Of a stretch of 64,000 nt of DNA, positions 45,030-53,547 are shown piece after piece. The position numbers and the translations under genes were made by a program. Under the pieces are notes generated by a model. It was not told the origin of the DNA. It searched no databases and saw only the letters and a program-made list of their open reading frames with translations. Source of the stretch: Pedobacter sp. ok626 (GTDB lineage Bacteria; Bacteroidota; Bacteroidia; Sphingobacteriales; Sphingobacteriaceae). The stretch spans positions 1 to 64,000 of the forward strand of contig NZ_FNEX01000006.1 in the NCBI RefSeq assembly GCF_900100435.1, given 5' to 3'. Within the stretch, counting starts at the first letter, position 1. Every line of letters starts with the position of its first letter.

Positions 45030-45992
45030 CTGCCTGTTTCTTCTTGAGTCTTTACGGTTGATGTAAAATCCAGCGGATATTTCATGACTGCCGTAATTGT
45101 AATCACGCAATTTGTTAAGCGAGTAATCGTAGGAGTAACCGATTCGCATATTTTGTGAGGTATAAACCTCTAGAATTGCACCAATAGCATTTTGTTTAGT
45201 TAAGCCGTTTGGCAAGTAATCTTTTTTGTAAAAGTCGATGGAAGTCCGGTAAAAGCCACCAATCCAAACTCTTTCTTTTAACAATACAAAAACATTTAAA
45301 TCTAAGGACGATGGCCCTTTGGTATCATCTTTAATTAAGAGCATTGGTTTTAGTTGTACATCTTCATTTAAAGGAAACATGGCCCCTGCAGTAAAGTAAA
45401 AGTGCGGCTGCGGAACCGGTACCATCATATTCTCCGTATTCTTTTTTGCCATGTATTTTGCCAGGACATTCGTCGCAGATAAACCAGCAAAATAGGTTTT
45501 ATTGGCATAGTAAATCCCAAAGCGTGCATCAGGTACGGTATTGGTTTGCGAACCTATAGGGATCAATTCATCACCAGGTTTATAACCTTCCAGTTTATTG
45601 CCATCCAGTCCAAGCTGCAGGAGTCCAGCTGCTATTCCGAAAGCGAGTTGAGAAGCTTCATTGTCGCCCAGCCTGATGCGGTAAGCATAGTTTGCATAAG
45701 CGCTGAGGTAACTTTGAGCACCCAGTTGATCATTAGAAAGGATCAGTCCTAAACCTACATTCCCATCATTAAAGGCTCCATCGGCGGCTACCGAAAAACT
45801 TTTGGGTGCACCCTTAACACCATCCCATTGAGATCGGTAAAAAGATTGGATATAAATGTCATCCTTATAGCCAGCGTAAGCAGGGTTAATGTGTATACCA
45901 TTAAACAGGTATTGCGTAAACTGACTATCCTGTTGTGCTCTTGCACTGAACAGAAAGCTGGAAATAAAAATAAGGAGTGTAATTTTCTTCAT
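45009..45992 (-). CDS. PorP/SprF family outer-membrane protein (type IX secretion)
   Basis: A 327-aa beta-barrel protein of the PorP/SprF family: signal peptide (1-19, ends ARA-Q), then the family start QFTQYLFNGIHINPAYAGYK and many alternating strands, ending in ISAGFYINRK. These proteins help T9SS export and attach type-B substrates such as SprB. I chose the ATG at 45992, 1 nt after the stop of the type-B substrate gene; the frame's upstream part overlaps that gene. It is the last gene of a four-gene operon. Confidence 0.9.
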   Translation of the reverse strand: MKKITLLIFISSFLFSARAQQDSQFTQYLFNGIHINPAYAGYKDDIYIQSFYRSQWDGVKGAPKSFSVAADGAFNDGNVGLGLILSNDQLGAQSYLSAYANYAYRIRLGDNEASQLAFGIAAGLLQLGLDGNKLEGYKPGDELIPIGSQTNTVPDARFGIYYANKTYFAGLSATNVLAKYMAKKNTENMMVPVPQPHFYFTAGAMFPLNEDVQLKPMLLIKDDTKGPSSLDLNVFVLLKERVWIGGFYRTSIDFYKKDYLPNGLTKQNAIGAILEVYTSQNMRIGYSYDYSLNKLRDYNYGSHEISAGFYINRKDSRRNRQLRCYDF

Positions 45993-45993
45993 G

Positions 45994-46944
45994 TTATTTG
46001 CTTCGGAGAATCGTGACAAATCCTTTATAAACTTCCCATTTGTTAGTTGCAGATTTTACTTTTAGCAAGTAGAAATAGGTACCCTCGCTAAGTCCTGTAG
46101 CTGCCCAATCATTTTGATAACCTTTCTTTTCGTAAACAGTACCACCCCAGCGATTCACTACGGTCAACTCGTTGGCCTCATAAAACTCTAGCCCTGGTAT
46201 TTGGAAAGTGTCATTTAAGCCATCGCCATTAGGTGTAAAAACATTTGGGATGATTATACCTACTATTGATTTGCTGTCGGTAGAAGTATTGTTATTTAGA
46301 TTAGGGTCGGTTTCCAGAGCTGTTACCGTAGCTGTATTTCTGATGATTCCAGATTTTATGGCTTTAACTTTTATCTTCAAGTCGGCCATTTGTCCATTCT
46401 TTAACTGATCAATTTCCCATAAAATGGTACTAGTGCCCTGGTTGTATCGGGCCATTCCCAATACTGGATTGATCAGCTGTTCGAAAGTTAATTCTGGCGG
46501 CAGAACATCTTGGACTTTTACAAATGTAGCATCAGCAATTCCGTTATTTTTTACCTGTATCAGGTATTCAAAAGTTTCGTTGATGGTCAAAGATCTGGAT
46601 TCCGAGTTTTTATTGATCATCAAGTCGGCAGTGAGTAACGAGGGAGGAGCGATATTTACGACAATAGGGTCGGAAATATCCGAAGCACAGCCGGCTGCAT
46701 TGAACGATACCACTTTGTAAGTTCCTGTAAGTATAATCGTGTAATCGGCCGATGTTGCGCCGGTAATGACTACATCATCTTTTATCCATTGGTAGGACGC
46801 AGCATTAACAGAGTTGGCTTTTGCCTTAAGTGCAGCTCCATACGGGAGGTTTACTGTTTGGCCGGAACCATTGGCTTGCGCAAAGCCTGCCGTTGCGCTA
46901 AGCAACAGCAGGCTAGTTACGAAACCTTGTTTTCTGTTAAACAT
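45994..46944 (-). CDS. T9SS type-B sorted surface protein with gliding-motility-type C-terminus
   Basis: A 316-aa exported protein: signal peptide (1-22), an Ig-like/PKD-like segment (about 25-100), a DUF11-like repeat (about 105-210, [20 protein letters not shown]) and a C-terminal sorting domain of the gliding-motility-associated type (about 228-316, [20 protein letters not shown] and the closing YKGFVTILR). The T9SS should carry it to the surface. The next gene is a PorP/SprF protein, the usual partner for type-B substrates. Confidence 0.9.
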   Translation of the reverse strand: MFNRKQGFVTSLLLLSATAGFAQANGSGQTVNLPYGAALKAKANSVNAASYQWIKDDVVITGATSADYTIILTGTYKVVSFNAAGCASDISDPIVVNIAPPSLLTADLMINKNSESRSLTINETFEYLIQVKNNGIADATFVKVQDVLPPELTFEQLINPVLGMARYNQGTSTILWEIDQLKNGQMADLKIKVKAIKSGIIRNTATVTALETDPNLNNNTSTDSKSIVGIIIPNVFTPNGDGLNDTFQIPGLEFYEANELTVVNRWGGTVYEKKGYQNDWAATGLSEGTYFYLLKVKSATNKWEVYKGFVTILRSK

Positions 46945-46974
46945 GAACTACAATAGATGAATAGTAATACCTAC

Positions 46975-47664
46975 TTACCAGGTTCCTGGCGCGGCTGGTG
47001 TAACGGTTACTGTAGGTTTAACTGCTTTTGCAAGTACTTTAACGTCATGGTCTATAGAAGTTCCGCAATATTTGTTGCCATTAAGCAGGTAACCAACTTG
47101 TAATCTATAGGTTGTTGTGATGTCTGAAGTGGTTTCATTTAGTAATGTCGGTGTATAAGAGGCTGATGTAGCACCTGGGATTGCGGTTGGTACATTCGCA
47201 ACTACTGTGTACCATTGATAAGCAAAAGTGTTTACCGCATCAGTAGAAACAGCAGATCCGGCAAAGGCACTGGCTGCTGCATTTTCAGAACAGTAATCTA
47301 AAAATGTAAATGCTGCGGCTATAGGTGCAAATTTATATACAGGAATTTCCTGAGGCAGCGACTCGCAGGATCCAACTGCCGTACCTTTGCTGATTAAGTA
47401 GTAATATCCTGTCTGCAAGTCAGCTGCTGCAACAGTATTCCCCGTTAGGGTAACCCCAGTATTAGGAGTCGTGGTAGAGGTTGGACTATAACGTACAATC
47501 CATGTGGTGTTCACTGCGGGCGCTCCAAAATCAAGAGGGCTATCAGAGCACATCAGGGTTACACCAGCAGTTGCTGGAGTTACCAACTGAGCAGATGTTT
47601 TTAAAACGTTTCCTAACAGTACCACTACCGCTACTAATAAAATTTTTGTAATTCTTGTTTTCAT
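46975..47664 (-). CDS. Exported protein with Ig-like fold, no sorting domain
   Basis: A 229-aa protein with signal peptide (1-25, ends TSA-Q) and Thr/Ser/Ala-rich beta-strand sequence with two CSxS/CSEN segments, as in Ig-like or PKD-like modules of Bacteroidota surface proteins. It stops abruptly after a Pro-rich linker (VTVTPAAPGTW), which in other proteins would lead to a further domain; it may be a natural short form or a truncated one. It lies 30 nt before the type-B protein gene in the same operon. Confidence 0.65.
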   Translation of the reverse strand: MKTRITKILLVAVVVLLGNVLKTSAQLVTPATAGVTLMCSDSPLDFGAPAVNTTWIVRYSPTSTTTPNTGVTLTGNTVAAADLQTGYYYLISKGTAVGSCESLPQEIPVYKFAPIAAAFTFLDYCSENAAASAFAGSAVSTDAVNTFAYQWYTVVANVPTAIPGATSASYTPTLLNETTSDITTTYRLQVGYLLNGNKYCGTSIDHDVKVLAKAVKPTVTVTPAAPGTW

Positions 47665-47681
47665 GTTTTTAGTTTTAAGAG

Positions 47682-49412
47682 TTAATATTGAGAATTTGTT
47701 ATGATGACTATATGAGGAGAGGGCGGTTTAGGGTTTATGGTAATTGTAAGTACATTGGTATTGGCCGAACAAGCCAGCGTATTTAAGGTAGATGTGTCGA
47801 TTCTGCGGTAATAGGTAGTTTGATTTAATGCTGTTGTTTCAGCGTAAGTAGCAATTGTTGCGTTGGTAATATTGTTAAAAGTGATATTGTCAGTTGATTT
47901 TTGCCATTGATAGCTGATTGTTCCTGCTCCTACACCTACACTGGCGCTGAAAGCAGCAGGGGTGTCTCCATGGCAGATGGTTTGATTTGTTGCGATTGTG
48001 CCGGGGGTGATGGTATTTACAGTAACAATAACTGGTACTCTTTCTGATTCTGCGGAACAGCCCGTTTTAGCTGTGGCCACGTAGTAAGTGGTTGTAGCAG
48101 TTAAGTTTGGACTAGGTGTATAAGTATTGGCAGTTGTTAAGGCTGAGGTAGCCGTTAACGAACTGTACCAACGTAATTCATTACCTGAAGCAGGTGCAAC
48201 TGGAGTCAGTGTTATAGGACTTCCTGAGCATATCGTAGGATTTTGAAGGGCTATGGTGTTAAATGTTGGCTTTGCAGGTGTTTGTTGTACTTCATGGAGA
48301 TAGAAGTTCTGTAAAAGTTGGGCGACAGCACCTGTCGAAAGTTCCAGCCTGTCAAAGCCAACAGTTGTTGAAGGAATGTAAGAGGCAGTATACCTTGTGT
48401 TATCTCCTAATAATCCAAGTAGACCTAGGGAGAGTAGGGAACTTACTTGCATTGGAGCACCTACAGTAGCCGCACCATTATAGGCCTGTAGTGTAATTCC
48501 ATTAAATAATCCAAGGTCTAATAAAGGGGCTTTTGGCACAGAAAATGTAATGGTCGCAGCATCTCCCGGGTTTGATACTTTAGAAAAATATACAGTTTGC
48601 TTTATAACAGACAGTACGCCTAATAATCCAACCGAGAGGGTCGATTTAGTGTCTAAATCGCCATCAATAGCAGCATTAGGCGTAATCACATCACCCCCTA
48701 ACGATATTCCAGTTACAGCTGTCGTTGTGTAAGTTGGTGCACCGCAGGTTGGATCAAACATGTAAACATCAAATACGTCTGCTTGTGCAGTAGCAGGATT
48801 TCCGGATAATAAACCTGTCGCCTCTGTAGTTACCAGGATCTTGATGGATGTAAAATCATTGGTAACAGGAAATATAAAATAACCATCAGTAGTTGCCAAT
48901 GTTGATAATGCTGATGCGGCTCCTGCTGCTATACCTCCGTTAAAACCCTGTACGGTTACCTGTGTCTTAGCATCGGTTCCAAGTATGGCTGCAGAATTTG
49001 AAGCGTTGATTTTTAAAAAGATCTGATTACCTGTTTTAGGTGTAATTGTTCCTGAAAAATTTAAAATTAAGTAAGCAGTACTTGGTTGACCTGCTCCACC
49101 AAGTACTCCTGATCCAGAGGTGCCACTTGTAGCCTTAACAGAAGCAGAATTTGTATAATCTGTATCATTAAGGTAAGCCGGGTTGAGTATGCTATAGAAC
49201 CCTGGGTTTCCGGCTGCTCCCAAAGTCCCCGCAGTGCCGGCTGCTCCATTAGTACCTCCTGTATTGGCGGGCGGCGGACCGATATAGGCGGCTCTAATTT
49301 TAGTATACTGCCCCTTAACCTGCCCCATACCAATAACCATTACTATTAAAATTAATAGTAACACTGCGGCGTACGCGGATATTCGGTTTAGTTTAAACGA
49401 GAGCCTGAGCAT
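47682..49412 (-). CDS. Large exported protein with Ig-like repeats
   Basis: A 576-aa protein with a long N-terminal signal/anchor (about 11-32, AYAAVLLLILIVMVIGMGQV) and a Gly/Ala-rich stretch (about 48-68). Two discoidin-like beta regions come next (about 75-380), then Ig-like modules with CSGSPITLTPVAP and CSAESERVPVIVTVN, the pattern of multi-domain adhesin-like proteins. It ends without a recognisable T9SS sorting domain. It is the first gene of the operon that ends with PorP/SprF. The upstream region carries 9-bp and 11-bp tandem repeats. Confidence 0.7.
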   Translation of the reverse strand: MLRLSFKLNRISAYAAVLLLILIVMVIGMGQVKGQYTKIRAAYIGPPPANTGGTNGAAGTAGTLGAAGNPGFYSILNPAYLNDTDYTNSASVKATSGTSGSGVLGGAGQPSTAYLILNFSGTITPKTGNQIFLKINASNSAAILGTDAKTQVTVQGFNGGIAAGAASALSTLATTDGYFIFPVTNDFTSIKILVTTEATGLLSGNPATAQADVFDVYMFDPTCGAPTYTTTAVTGISLGGDVITPNAAIDGDLDTKSTLSVGLLGVLSVIKQTVYFSKVSNPGDAATITFSVPKAPLLDLGLFNGITLQAYNGAATVGAPMQVSSLLSLGLLGLLGDNTRYTASYIPSTTVGFDRLELSTGAVAQLLQNFYLHEVQQTPAKPTFNTIALQNPTICSGSPITLTPVAPASGNELRWYSSLTATSALTTANTYTPSPNLTATTTYYVATAKTGCSAESERVPVIVTVNTITPGTIATNQTICHGDTPAAFSASVGVGAGTISYQWQKSTDNITFNNITNATIATYAETTALNQTTYYRRIDTSTLNTLACSANTNVLTITINPKPPSPHIVIITNSQY

Positions 49413-49441
49413 AACGATAAAACTAAGACGAAAAGAACACT

Positions 49442-49473
49442 TTCATTCTGTTCATCTTGTTCACTCTGTTCAG
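49442..49473. repeat. 9-bp tandem repeat upstream of the adhesin operon
   Basis: Units at 49442, 49451 and 49460 (TTCATTCTG, TTCATCTTG, TTCACTCTG) and a partial fourth (TTCAG) at 49469, exact 9-bp period. It starts 30 nt upstream of the ATG at 49412 (minus strand). Confidence 0.75.
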
Positions 49474-49480
49474 TTTTCTA

Positions 49481-49529
49481 TTGCTATTCTTTTGCTATCC
49501 TTTTGCTATTGTTTTGCTATCCTTTTGCT
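49481..49529. repeat. 11-bp tandem repeat upstream of the adhesin operon
   Basis: Units begin at 49481, 49492, 49503, 49514 and 49525 with an exact 11-bp period (TTGCTATTCTT, TTGCTATCCTT, TTGCTATTGTT, TTGCTATCCTT, then TTGCT). It lies between the divergent genes at 49412 (-) and 49669 (+). The rest of the 256-nt gap shows no gene. Confidence 0.85.
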
Positions 49530-49668
49530 CAGGCTATAGAAAAGCAGGTTAATGGCTATATTACAGCACTTTGATTGCAGAAATATTACCAAGGACAGTA
49601 ACAATAACGACAGGGATTTCTCTAACTAATAAGAAAGAGACAATGAAGTCTTGGTTAAATAATTAGCA

Positions 49669-50337
49669 ATGGCAAAATTAACAAATGGCATCCTGGGGCC
49701 AATCCTGGGGAAAATCGAAAATTTGGTAGGCTACATAAGATTAGGAGTACCCGTGATCAGGATGAGACCGAGAAAGCCTAAAAAGAAGATAAAGAGAAGT
49801 GATGGACAGAAAGCGGTGAACTTAAAGTTTAGAATTGTAAAGTCGTTCATTTCTATTGTCAGTGAATTTGTAAATGTTGGGTATAGGCTGAATGCGCTTG
49901 GAACTACAAAAATTGCTGAAAACAATGCGACCTCTTATTTGCTCAAGGAGGCTATTGTGGGAGAGTATCCTGATCTTGCTTTAGATTTTAGTAAAGTGAA
50001 ATTATGTAAAGGTAAATTGCCGCCACCTGTAAACGCGACCGTTGAACTGGAAGGAGATTTCTTAAAGTTTAAATGGGATGTGAACCCAAACTGGAATAGG
50101 TTTTTAAAAAGAGATCAGGTCATGCTATTGGCTTACAGTCCGGTAAATGAGGTGGCCGAATACGTATTGAGTGGCGCCCGAAGATCGGAAGGCGCGGATG
50201 TGCTACCTGTTAACATTGTACGTGAAGATAGTTCCTGGGTTAAAAAGGACGCTTATCTGGAAACGTACATGGCCTTTATCTCTGACGATAGGCAAGGTAT
50301 TTCAGATAGCATTTACGTAGGCAAAGTTATGATATAG
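49669..50337 (+). CDS. DUF6266-like protein
   Basis: A 222-aa protein starting MAKLTNGILGPILGKIENLV, then VGYIRLGVPVIRMRPRKPKK, the pattern of the DUF6266 family found in Bacteroidota genomes, often near T9SS or surface-protein genes. The first half is basic, the second half beta-rich. No signal peptide. Function unknown. It is divergent from the adhesin operon and converges on the MocR gene with a shared hairpin terminator. Confidence 0.7.
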   Translation: MAKLTNGILGPILGKIENLVGYIRLGVPVIRMRPRKPKKKIKRSDGQKAVNLKFRIVKSFISIVSEFVNVGYRLNALGTTKIAENNATSYLLKEAIVGEYPDLALDFSKVKLCKGKLPPPVNATVELEGDFLKFKWDVNPNWNRFLKRDQVMLLAYSPVNEVAEYVLSGARRSEGADVLPVNIVREDSSWVKKDAYLETYMAFISDDRQGISDSIYVGKVMI

Positions 50338-50354
50338 ACATTTACCTACGTAAA

Positions 50355-50398
50355 TAGGTCAGATCATTTCGGATGCAGTCCCGATATGATCTGACCTA
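50355..50398. terminator. Bidirectional terminator
   Basis: A perfect 13-bp stem TAGGTCAGATCAT / ATGATCTGACCTA with an 18-nt loop lies between the convergent DUF6266 and MocR genes and overlaps the last codons of the MocR gene. Confidence 0.7.
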
Positions 50399-51830
50399 AG
50401 AAGGTTGCACCTCCAATAGCTTCATTGATGTCAAATGCGCCAAAGCCCAACATCATATGACTTACCTTTTCTTTGGTTTTTTCGTTACTTGGATGGTAGG
50501 GAATAGGTACACCCATTTCTTCAACTCTGTCCAGCACCATATTCAAGTCAATTACTTCATCAAACTTTAACCAAAAGGTTAAACCATTTTGAGGAATATC
50601 ATACTCGACATACTTTTCCAAATGTTGCTGGAGGATATCGTGTAACTCATTCCTGTAAATTTTTGACTTGAGTCTGATGTCACGACCGTACTCCAGTATA
50701 TCACCATTCTTCACCATTTCGGCGATCGCCTTTTCCTTAATGACGTCTCGGTTTTCGATAGACTGTTTTGGTAGGGACTGCATAGCCATAATAAACTGAG
50801 TAGGCGCTACAACCAGTCTAAGTGCAGTTGTTTCTGGTGTGGCCTTGCTTAATGCACCCATATAGATGACAAAACCACCATGATTACGGCTAGCCAGCGA
50901 CCTAAAAGGCGTTTTGCCATACCAAAATTCATGATCATCTTCTTCTTCAATAATGCATACTCTATATCGCTTTGCCAATTCAATTAACTTATTGCAGTCC
51001 GAATCGGTTAATGAATAGCTTTCAGGATAGCTGCATTGCGGGCGGATGTGTATCGCCCTCACTTTGGTCTTTTTTAATAATTGTTCTACTCTATCTAAAA
51101 AATCGGAATGTTTGCGATCTATGAGTTGTACAGTTGCATCACTTTTTTCCAGGGCAATGGCCAATTTTAGATCGAAAGGAGAGGTGTTGATTACCAAATC
51201 GCCGGGACTAAGCAAGCATTGGAACATTCTGTTCAGACTACTTTTTCTGCCATGAACAATTTCCAACATGTCTTGCTGTAAGCCAAACCCCCTTTTACGG
51301 TTTAAGTGATCTATTACAGCGTCCTTTAATTCCTTGCTGCCAAAAGTCTCAATAAGTTGGGCTTGTGTTAAGTTTTTACTGCCTAGTAGAGTGGTCGTGT
51401 AATAGGCTAAGAATTTTTCATCAGGGAAGGAGGCCGGACTAGGAAAATCAGTACCAACACCAATAAAGTTCGGTGTTAGTCTTTTCGTTTCCTCATTTTT
51501 ATTTTTGATAGGCATCCCAGCCGAAAAACGTTCTGTAAAACCAGATTCTTTGTGGTCAAGATCTTCGTTAGGATTGTGTTTTGAAATTGAAGTTGCTGAG
51601 CCAGGATTACTGGTTAGCCAATAACTATCCATAAGTTTTGTATAGGCTCTTCTTACCGAGCTTTCGCCTACCTTATTCAGTTTCGCCAGCGCCCGGTACG
51701 AGGGAATAAAATCCCCTGCTATTAGATCACCTGATTTGACGGCTTGAATGATAAAATCGACGATTTGGCTGGTACATTTAGTTTTATCTAAACCCGGAAT
51801 GAGCCAATCAATGGAATATTTATTTTTCAT
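50364..51830 (-). CDS. MocR-type regulator (GntR DNA-binding domain fused to PLP aminotransferase-like domain)
   Basis: A 488-aa GntR/MocR protein: an N-terminal winged helix (about 18-85, SGDLIAGDFIPSYRALAKLN and ESSVRRAYTKLMDSYWL) and a class I aminotransferase-like domain with the PLP lysine in GALSKATPET (about residue 325). These regulators sense PLP or an amine/amino acid. MocR proteins usually control a divergent gene; here that is the MauE/DoxX-like gene at 51997, and a pair of direct repeats lies between. Confidence 0.88.
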   Translation of the reverse strand: MKNKYSIDWLIPGLDKTKCTSQIVDFIIQAVKSGDLIAGDFIPSYRALAKLNKVGESSVRRAYTKLMDSYWLTSNPGSATSISKHNPNEDLDHKESGFTERFSAGMPIKNKNEETKRLTPNFIGVGTDFPSPASFPDEKFLAYYTTTLLGSKNLTQAQLIETFGSKELKDAVIDHLNRKRGFGLQQDMLEIVHGRKSSLNRMFQCLLSPGDLVINTSPFDLKLAIALEKSDATVQLIDRKHSDFLDRVEQLLKKTKVRAIHIRPQCSYPESYSLTDSDCNKLIELAKRYRVCIIEEEDDHEFWYGKTPFRSLASRNHGGFVIYMGALSKATPETTALRLVVAPTQFIMAMQSLPKQSIENRDVIKEKAIAEMVKNGDILEYGRDIRLKSKIYRNELHDILQQHLEKYVEYDIPQNGLTFWLKFDEVIDLNMVLDRVEEMGVPIPYHPSNEKTKEKVSHMMLGFGAFDINEAIGGATFLGQIISGLHPK

Positions 51831-51907
51831 GATTTGAAAGCGTTTTTAAGAGAGTAATTTGTTGTTAAACAAATGTAAACTAAAAGATTATAAAAAAGAA
51901 GAAGAAA

Positions 51908-51941
51908 AGTGAGTTCAGTAAAAATCGTATAAGTGAGTTCA
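51908..51941. promoter_or_regulatory. Two direct repeats, candidate MocR operator
   Basis: AGTGAGTTCA occurs twice, at 51908-51917 and 51932-51941, 24 bp apart, between the divergent MocR (51830) and MauE-like (51997) genes. Direct repeats are typical binding sites of MocR regulators. Confidence 0.6.
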
Positions 51942-51996
51942 TATAATTTCATTTTGACTACAGATCTTTATATGGTTTTTCAAATTTTTATATATC

Positions 51997-52455
51997 ATGA
52001 TCTATTACAGCAAGACTACCCAATTGGTTGCCAATCTTTTTGCATTACTCTTTATTATAGCCGCAGGTGTTCAGTTTATGCATCTGGATAAATTTGAGGC
52101 TCAGCTTGAGGAATTTCCCATTCTTTCTTCTTTTTCTTTAACACTATCCTGGTTTATTCCTGTAATTGAAATTGCTATTGCTGTGTTGTTGTTTAAGCGA
52201 AAAACAAAGCTGTTCGGGCTTTATGTTACGAGCTTTTGGTTTGTGTTTTTTTCTTTTTACATCATGTTTCTATTAACTGCCAGCACGTACGCGCCTTGTG
52301 CTTGCGGCCATTCATTTTTTACTATGAGCTGGGAAAACCAGCTATTGTTTAATACAGCTTGCATATTGATTTCTGCAGCTGCGCTATCTTTTAACAAACC
52401 CAATACCTATGCACTCTCACGTCAAACTAAATTTAAAGCCCATTTTAACAATTAA
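51997..52455 (+). CDS. MauE/DoxX-like redox membrane protein, copy 1
   Basis: A 152-aa protein with four membrane helices (about 10-28, 44-66, 73-95, 114-132). A PCACG motif (C101, C103) lies in the loop before the last helix. MauE of methylamine dehydrogenase maturation and related proteins are membrane components linked to disulfide formation in the periplasm. The copy at 54813 has the same layout (PCSCG, then W-x-E/H-x-L-x-FN). It is divergent from the MocR gene; its last 47 nt overlap the start of the AraC gene. Confidence 0.75.
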   Translation: MIYYSKTTQLVANLFALLFIIAAGVQFMHLDKFEAQLEEFPILSSFSLTLSWFIPVIEIAIAVLLFKRKTKLFGLYVTSFWFVFFSFYIMFLLTASTYAPCACGHSFFTMSWENQLLFNTACILISAAALSFNKPNTYALSRQTKFKAHFNN

Positions 52456-53389
52456 CCTATCAACTAATGGACTACAAAATTTAAGCACTTTTCCTTTAAA
52501 ACTGGGTGAGGCCAGTTATTATACCATGGATGATGGTATTTTACTCCTCCAATCTCTCGACCATTACCTGGCGCATATTCATTTGTATGAATATAAAATA
52601 GAAAAACATGCGCTTGTAGATCTAGAGATTACTGAAACTTCTTTTTTCATGGTAGCTACGCTGGATGGCTGCGCTATACTTTATAATGAGGCCGATGAAA
52701 TGGTCTCAGAAGTTTTTGGTAATTCCTGCAGATTGGTTTGCCTTAAACCCGGAAAATATAAATGCAGCGTCATGTGTGGCGAGCATCAAATACAATTACT
52801 GAATATATGGCCAGAATGGCTAATCAAAAAATACGGCGCACTAGAGGAGTTACGAGAACTTATCGCTTGTTATGATGACTACGAATTGGAAAGCTTTAGC
52901 TTACCAGGCTTTAGTATCGGACATCAGGTGTTTACCGGTCTTAGAACAATGAACAAAGGTATAGGCTTTAGAGATCTGGATAATGACATGCACACTTTTG
53001 TGAATGACTGTATCAGCAGATATCTGGTGAAGCTACACGACAGCATTCGTCAGGCAAAGAACCAGGAACTCAAGGCCCGGGAAATAGGTGAATTTGTAAC
53101 TGCGAATTTCGCAAGTAAAATTGTTGGCGATGAGCCCGCTCTGGCCAGTCATTTCATGATCTCTACAACTATGTTGATCAGACTGGCCAAACTTTATTTC
53201 GGCAGACCTTTACACCAACAGGTGATAGAGTTGCGCGCGCACCATGGTTTGAAAATGCTTTTAGCCACTCAATATACTGTACAAGAAATAGCCACAAGGG
53301 TAGGTTATGATGATCCCAAGTATTTTAGCCGCCTATTTAAAAAGAGATTTGGCATTACGCCAAATGAAGTTCGCATCTGCGTGATTTAG
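52409..53389 (+). CDS. AraC family transcriptional regulator
   Basis: A 326-aa protein with a C-terminal AraC DNA-binding domain (about 225-326; second helix-turn-helix VQEIATRVGYDDPKYFSRLF, closing FGITPNEVR). The N-terminal 200 residues are a poorly recognised sensor part with several Cys. The ATG at 52409 overlaps the MauE-like gene by 47 nt; the next in-frame ATG at 52526 would avoid this but would cut part of the sensor domain, so the start is uncertain. It probably controls this region or an amine-related pathway. Confidence 0.8.
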   Translation: MHSHVKLNLKPILTINLSTNGLQNLSTFPLKLGEASYYTMDDGILLLQSLDHYLAHIHLYEYKIEKHALVDLEITETSFFMVATLDGCAILYNEADEMVSEVFGNSCRLVCLKPGKYKCSVMCGEHQIQLLNIWPEWLIKKYGALEELRELIACYDDYELESFSLPGFSIGHQVFTGLRTMNKGIGFRDLDNDMHTFVNDCISRYLVKLHDSIRQAKNQELKAREIGEFVTANFASKIVGDEPALASHFMISTTMLIRLAKLYFGRPLHQQVIELRAHHGLKMLLATQYTVQEIATRVGYDDPKYFSRLFKKRFGITPNEVRICVI

Positions 53390-53405
53390 TCTGGAGGTGG
53401 TGGAT

Positions 53406-53453
53406 TTTTCTGGCAAGAGGGATAGCATAAATTTGCTATATTTTGCCAGAAAA
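53406..53453. promoter_or_regulatory. 11-bp inverted repeat flanking a -7-like box
   Basis: TTTTCTGGCAA (53406-53416) and TTGCCAGAAAA (53443-53453) are perfect complements 26 nt apart. A TAAATTTG box at 53428-53435 lies between them. It follows the AraC stop at 53389 and precedes the Crp-like gene at 53548. Confidence 0.5.
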
Positions 53454-53547
53454 GTCCAATTGATCTTAAAAAAAAAGTCCCGAATTTTGAGTTAACACGA
53501 TATTTTGGTTACCAGTAGTTTATTGAAATCTTTTTAATCAGGAATAT

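Noticed and set aside
53401-53547. Palindrome at 53406-53453 as a rho-independent terminator
   Set aside because: The loop of 26 nt is long and no T-run follows the second arm, so I list it as a possible operator instead.
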